From the NCBI GenBank assembly GCA_017997825.1, contig JAGOEH010000145.1:1-7887 (forward strand): a stretch of DNA of 7,887 nt, written 5' to 3'. Positions 5,988 through 7,887 of this stretch are shown here, in pieces. Position numbers and translations under genes: made by a program. The notes under the pieces were generated by a model. That model did no database searches, was not told the DNA's origin, and saw only the letters and a list, made by a program, of their open reading frames with translations. The DNA is from Candidatus Delongbacteria bacterium (GTDB lineage Bacteria > JAGOEH01). Position 1 is the first letter of the stretch, and each line of letters opens with the position of its first letter.

Positions 5988-7297
5988 GGCTGAGCCTTGC
6001 TTTGCGCATATCGGATCTCATCAGTCCATTCTTCTCCCGAGTCCAGGATGGCCTGATAGAGATCATGCAAATCATGTTGAAAGCTTTGTCCCCGTGACTG
6101 GTCGAGATCGTTGGTATAGAGATTGAACCGGCGCCATAATTCTTCCCGATCCGAAATATCCGTTTCGGCCAGGCTTTTGTACAAGTATTCCACCATCTTG
6201 ATGCGTTGGGGATTCGAACAGGTTTTCATATAAGCCTGATAGTTTTCCATACATTTTTCCCGGACTGGTTTAGGCAGGACACCAATCCGAAAAAATGACG
6301 GATATTTCAGGATTTCGGCATAGAGTTTCAGGTTGTTTTGATCGCAATAGCGGCATACTTCAATGAAGTTATAAACATTGTAGATCTGGATTGTGCTGGC
6401 CAGGTATAGCCTGGTGTTGGGCAGGGAAGATAGTTTTATGATATTGTTCTCGATGATTCTCCAGTTGGAGGGATACCGGATATAGTCGTTGATGGGACCG
6501 ATTCCTTCCACACTGATTCCAATCCTTAATATTTTAAACGATGATAAATCGTTAAGGATTTTATCTGAAATCATAGTGGCGTTGGTCGTCAAATGAAAAA
6601 TGATTTGTTTGGAGTATCCGCCATCGACCAGGAATCGGATAATGGTTTCGACTTCCGGGATCAGAAATATCTCTCCTCCGCTGATGTGAATCAATCGAAT
6701 TTGGGCGGGATCAGCCAAAATTTCTTCCCGGATAAAGTCTTTTTGACTGATCCAGGACCGATGATCCGGAAAACGGGTGGGACTAAGATCACTTTGAGAA
6801 TTGGGTAATTTGGGTCTCCACAGGCTCTGAACGGGATCGGCTTCGATCGAGGTGCTTCTATGAGCGGCACACATCCGGCATTTCAGGTTGCACACATTTC
6901 CCATATCCAACTGTAGATGGGTGGGTAAAGGCGCTATTAATCCGTATCTCTGTTTAAACAGAACAGGATCTTGGATGGATTCATCCAGGTATGGATTGTT
7001 CAATTTACCCCATTTAATCTCATCCAAACGCCTGCTGGAGGAAATTTTAGCCTCATAGTTGTAACAATAAGAACATTCGGGGATGGGTTGACCTTCCAGC
7101 ATCGATTTTCTTATCCGCTGCATATAGTCTGAATTCCAGATTTCCTGATAAGTATGCTCATACACAGACATGGGTTTTCCATTTTGAGTGATACATCCCG
7201 ATGCTTTACAACACATCTTGATCCGGCCTTCCGGGGTGATATTGACCATATGCCAGGCTTGGGGGCAAAAGGTATCAGGTAATTTCATGTCAGTCAA
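5984..7297 (-). CDS. Radical SAM protein with N-terminal twitch domain (437 aa)
   Basis: This is a radical SAM enzyme with its auxiliary Cys-rich twitch segment placed before the radical SAM core. The N-terminal part carries C11, C29-C30, C35 and C75-x-x-C78, in the pattern CPQAWHM, MCCKASGC, ECSYC. These could hold an auxiliary iron-sulfur cluster. The core has C136-x3-C140-x2-C143 (NVCNLKCRMC), which binds the 4Fe-4S cluster that cleaves SAM, and SGGE (206-209) for SAM binding. The start is a TTG at 7297: an AAGGAA box (7305-7310) lies seven bases upstream. The in-frame ATG three codons later would be 16 bases from the box. The gene starts 14 bases after the upstream glycosyltransferase and overlaps the next gene by four bases. 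Proteins of this architecture occur in surface-polysaccharide clusters. The substrate is unknown. Confidence 0.88.
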   Translation of the reverse strand: MTDMKLPDTFCPQAWHMVNITPEGRIKMCCKASGCITQNGKPMSVYEHTYQEIWNSDYMQRIRKSMLEGQPIPECSYCYNYEAKISSSRRLDEIKWGKLNNPYLDESIQDPVLFKQRYGLIAPLPTHLQLDMGNVCNLKCRMCAAHRSTSIEADPVQSLWRPKLPNSQSDLSPTRFPDHRSWISQKDFIREEILADPAQIRLIHISGGEIFLIPEVETIIRFLVDGGYSKQIIFHLTTNATMISDKILNDLSSFKILRIGISVEGIGPINDYIRYPSNWRIIENNIIKLSSLPNTRLYLASTIQIYNVYNFIEVCRYCDQNNLKLYAEILKYPSFFRIGVLPKPVREKCMENYQAYMKTCSNPQRIKMVEYLYKSLAETDISDREELWRRFNLYTNDLDQSRGQSFQHDLHDLYQAILDSGEEWTDEIRYAQSKAQP

Positions 7298-7311
7298 AGT
7301 ATATTTCCTTG

Positions 7312-7887
7312 TTAATTCCAGAACCGGATCAATCGGAGATTGAGCGCCATATTACGCTTGTCTGACGAAATTCCCATTTTCAAATGGCTTCGGGCATCCG
7401 GCATTTTGAATCTGAGGTTGATGAGGGGAGAATTTTTGAGGATGCTGGTTGGAGCCGTAACGGTTTCGCAGTGGTATTCCGAGTTGGTGAATACCCAGGA
7501 TTTTATTTTATGCCGATTGATATAGAGGCTGACTCGTTGCTGTTTCCATCGTGGCGGATTGAGATAGACTTGGAGCAGGTGGATATCCAGATTGAAGGTC
7601 GGGGAATCGGGAATTTTTTCCAGAGGTAATTCAATGATAGCGGTTTTGCCGGATGTTTTGACTGAATCGATGATCAGAGATCCATCCGGGCTGGTCCATC
7701 GCTCCGGTTTAATCCATCCTTTTTTTAGGTATGGCATCAGGAACTGATCAAAAATTATGGACTCTTTCCATCGACATGGTTTGGCTTTCAGTCTGTTTTG
7801 GAAAGCCAAGCTTCGAATTTGATGATGCAGTTTCCAGTATGAAGGGATGAGGCAAATCAGTTGTTTAAGATATGCACGGTAGTATTC
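7312..7887 (-). CDS. C-terminal part of a probable GT2 glycosyltransferase with beta-rich tail (start beyond window)
   Basis: The frame is open from the window edge at 7887 to a TAA at 7312-7314, giving 191 codons. No ATG and no ribosome binding site precede the in-frame TTG at 7807-7809, so the start lies outside the window. The first visible residues, EYYRAYLKQLICLIP then SYWKLHHQI, resemble the amphipathic C-terminal helix of GT2 enzymes that ends in a basic, Arg/Gln-rich stretch. The rest looks like a beta-sandwich domain often attached to glycosyltransferases and methyltransferases in glycan clusters. The typical features are VSLYINRHKIKSW, FKMPDARS and SSDKRNMALNLRLI. Its catalytic domain is not visible, so the family assignment rests on the tail. 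It is the first visible gene of the operon and ends 14 bases before the radical SAM gene. Confidence 0.65.
   Translation of the reverse strand, partial: EYYRAYLKQLICLIPSYWKLHHQIRSLAFQNRLKAKPCRWKESIIFDQFLMPYLKKGWIKPERWTSPDGSLIIDSVKTSGKTAIIELPLEKIPDSPTFNLDIHLLQVYLNPPRWKQQRVSLYINRHKIKSWVFTNSEYHCETVTAPTSILKNSPLINLRFKMPDARSHLKMGISSDKRNMALNLRLIRFWN

Noticed and set aside
7384-7629. 81-codon plus-strand open frame
   Set aside because: It is antisense to the C-terminal domain of the glycosyltransferase, which continues in frame to the window edge.

Overview
All recognisable genes in this window lie on the minus strand, so transcription runs from high to low coordinates. The organism is a bacterium: several genes have clear Shine-Dalgarno sequences, there are four-base ATGA gene overlaps, and there is an IS1634-like transposase. 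The content points to an envelope-glycan locus. Nothing in the window fixes the phylum.

Region 7887-3086 is the end of a polysaccharide or glycoprotein biosynthesis operon. In transcription order it holds four genes. First is the C-terminal part of a probable family 2 glycosyltransferase with a beta-rich tail (cut by the window edge). Second is a radical SAM protein with an N-terminal twitch domain (TTG start). Third is a fusion of a GT2 glycosyltransferase with an FkbM-type methyltransferase. Fourth is a small PAPS-dependent sulfotransferase. The last two junctions are ATGA overlaps. The sulfotransferase is broken by a perfect 17-bp tandem duplication near its 5' end. Removing one copy restores a continuous 237-residue protein with all expected motifs.

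Region 3085-2447 has no intact gene. It holds remnants: a DUF3147-like N-terminus interrupted at a T8 run, then the first 46 codons of a GT4-type glycosyltransferase. At about 2668 the DNA changes abruptly to AT-rich sequence.

Region 2446-964 is an AT-rich two-gene unit: an exported, membrane-anchored von Willebrand factor A (vWA) protein with a complete MIDAS motif, and a 69-residue membrane protein. Each has a strong ribosome binding site.

Region about 960-1 is the left part of an IS1634-family element. The 5' 270 codons of the transposase run off the window. The gene has a good promoter, and a repeated TAGTGYCAA motif occurs in the leader and near the presumed element end.

Together the window reads as the downstream edge of a glycan cluster that is decaying and being rearranged. 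The sulfotransferase is recently frameshifted, neighbouring genes survive as stumps, and an AT-rich module plus an insertion sequence now occupy the flank.
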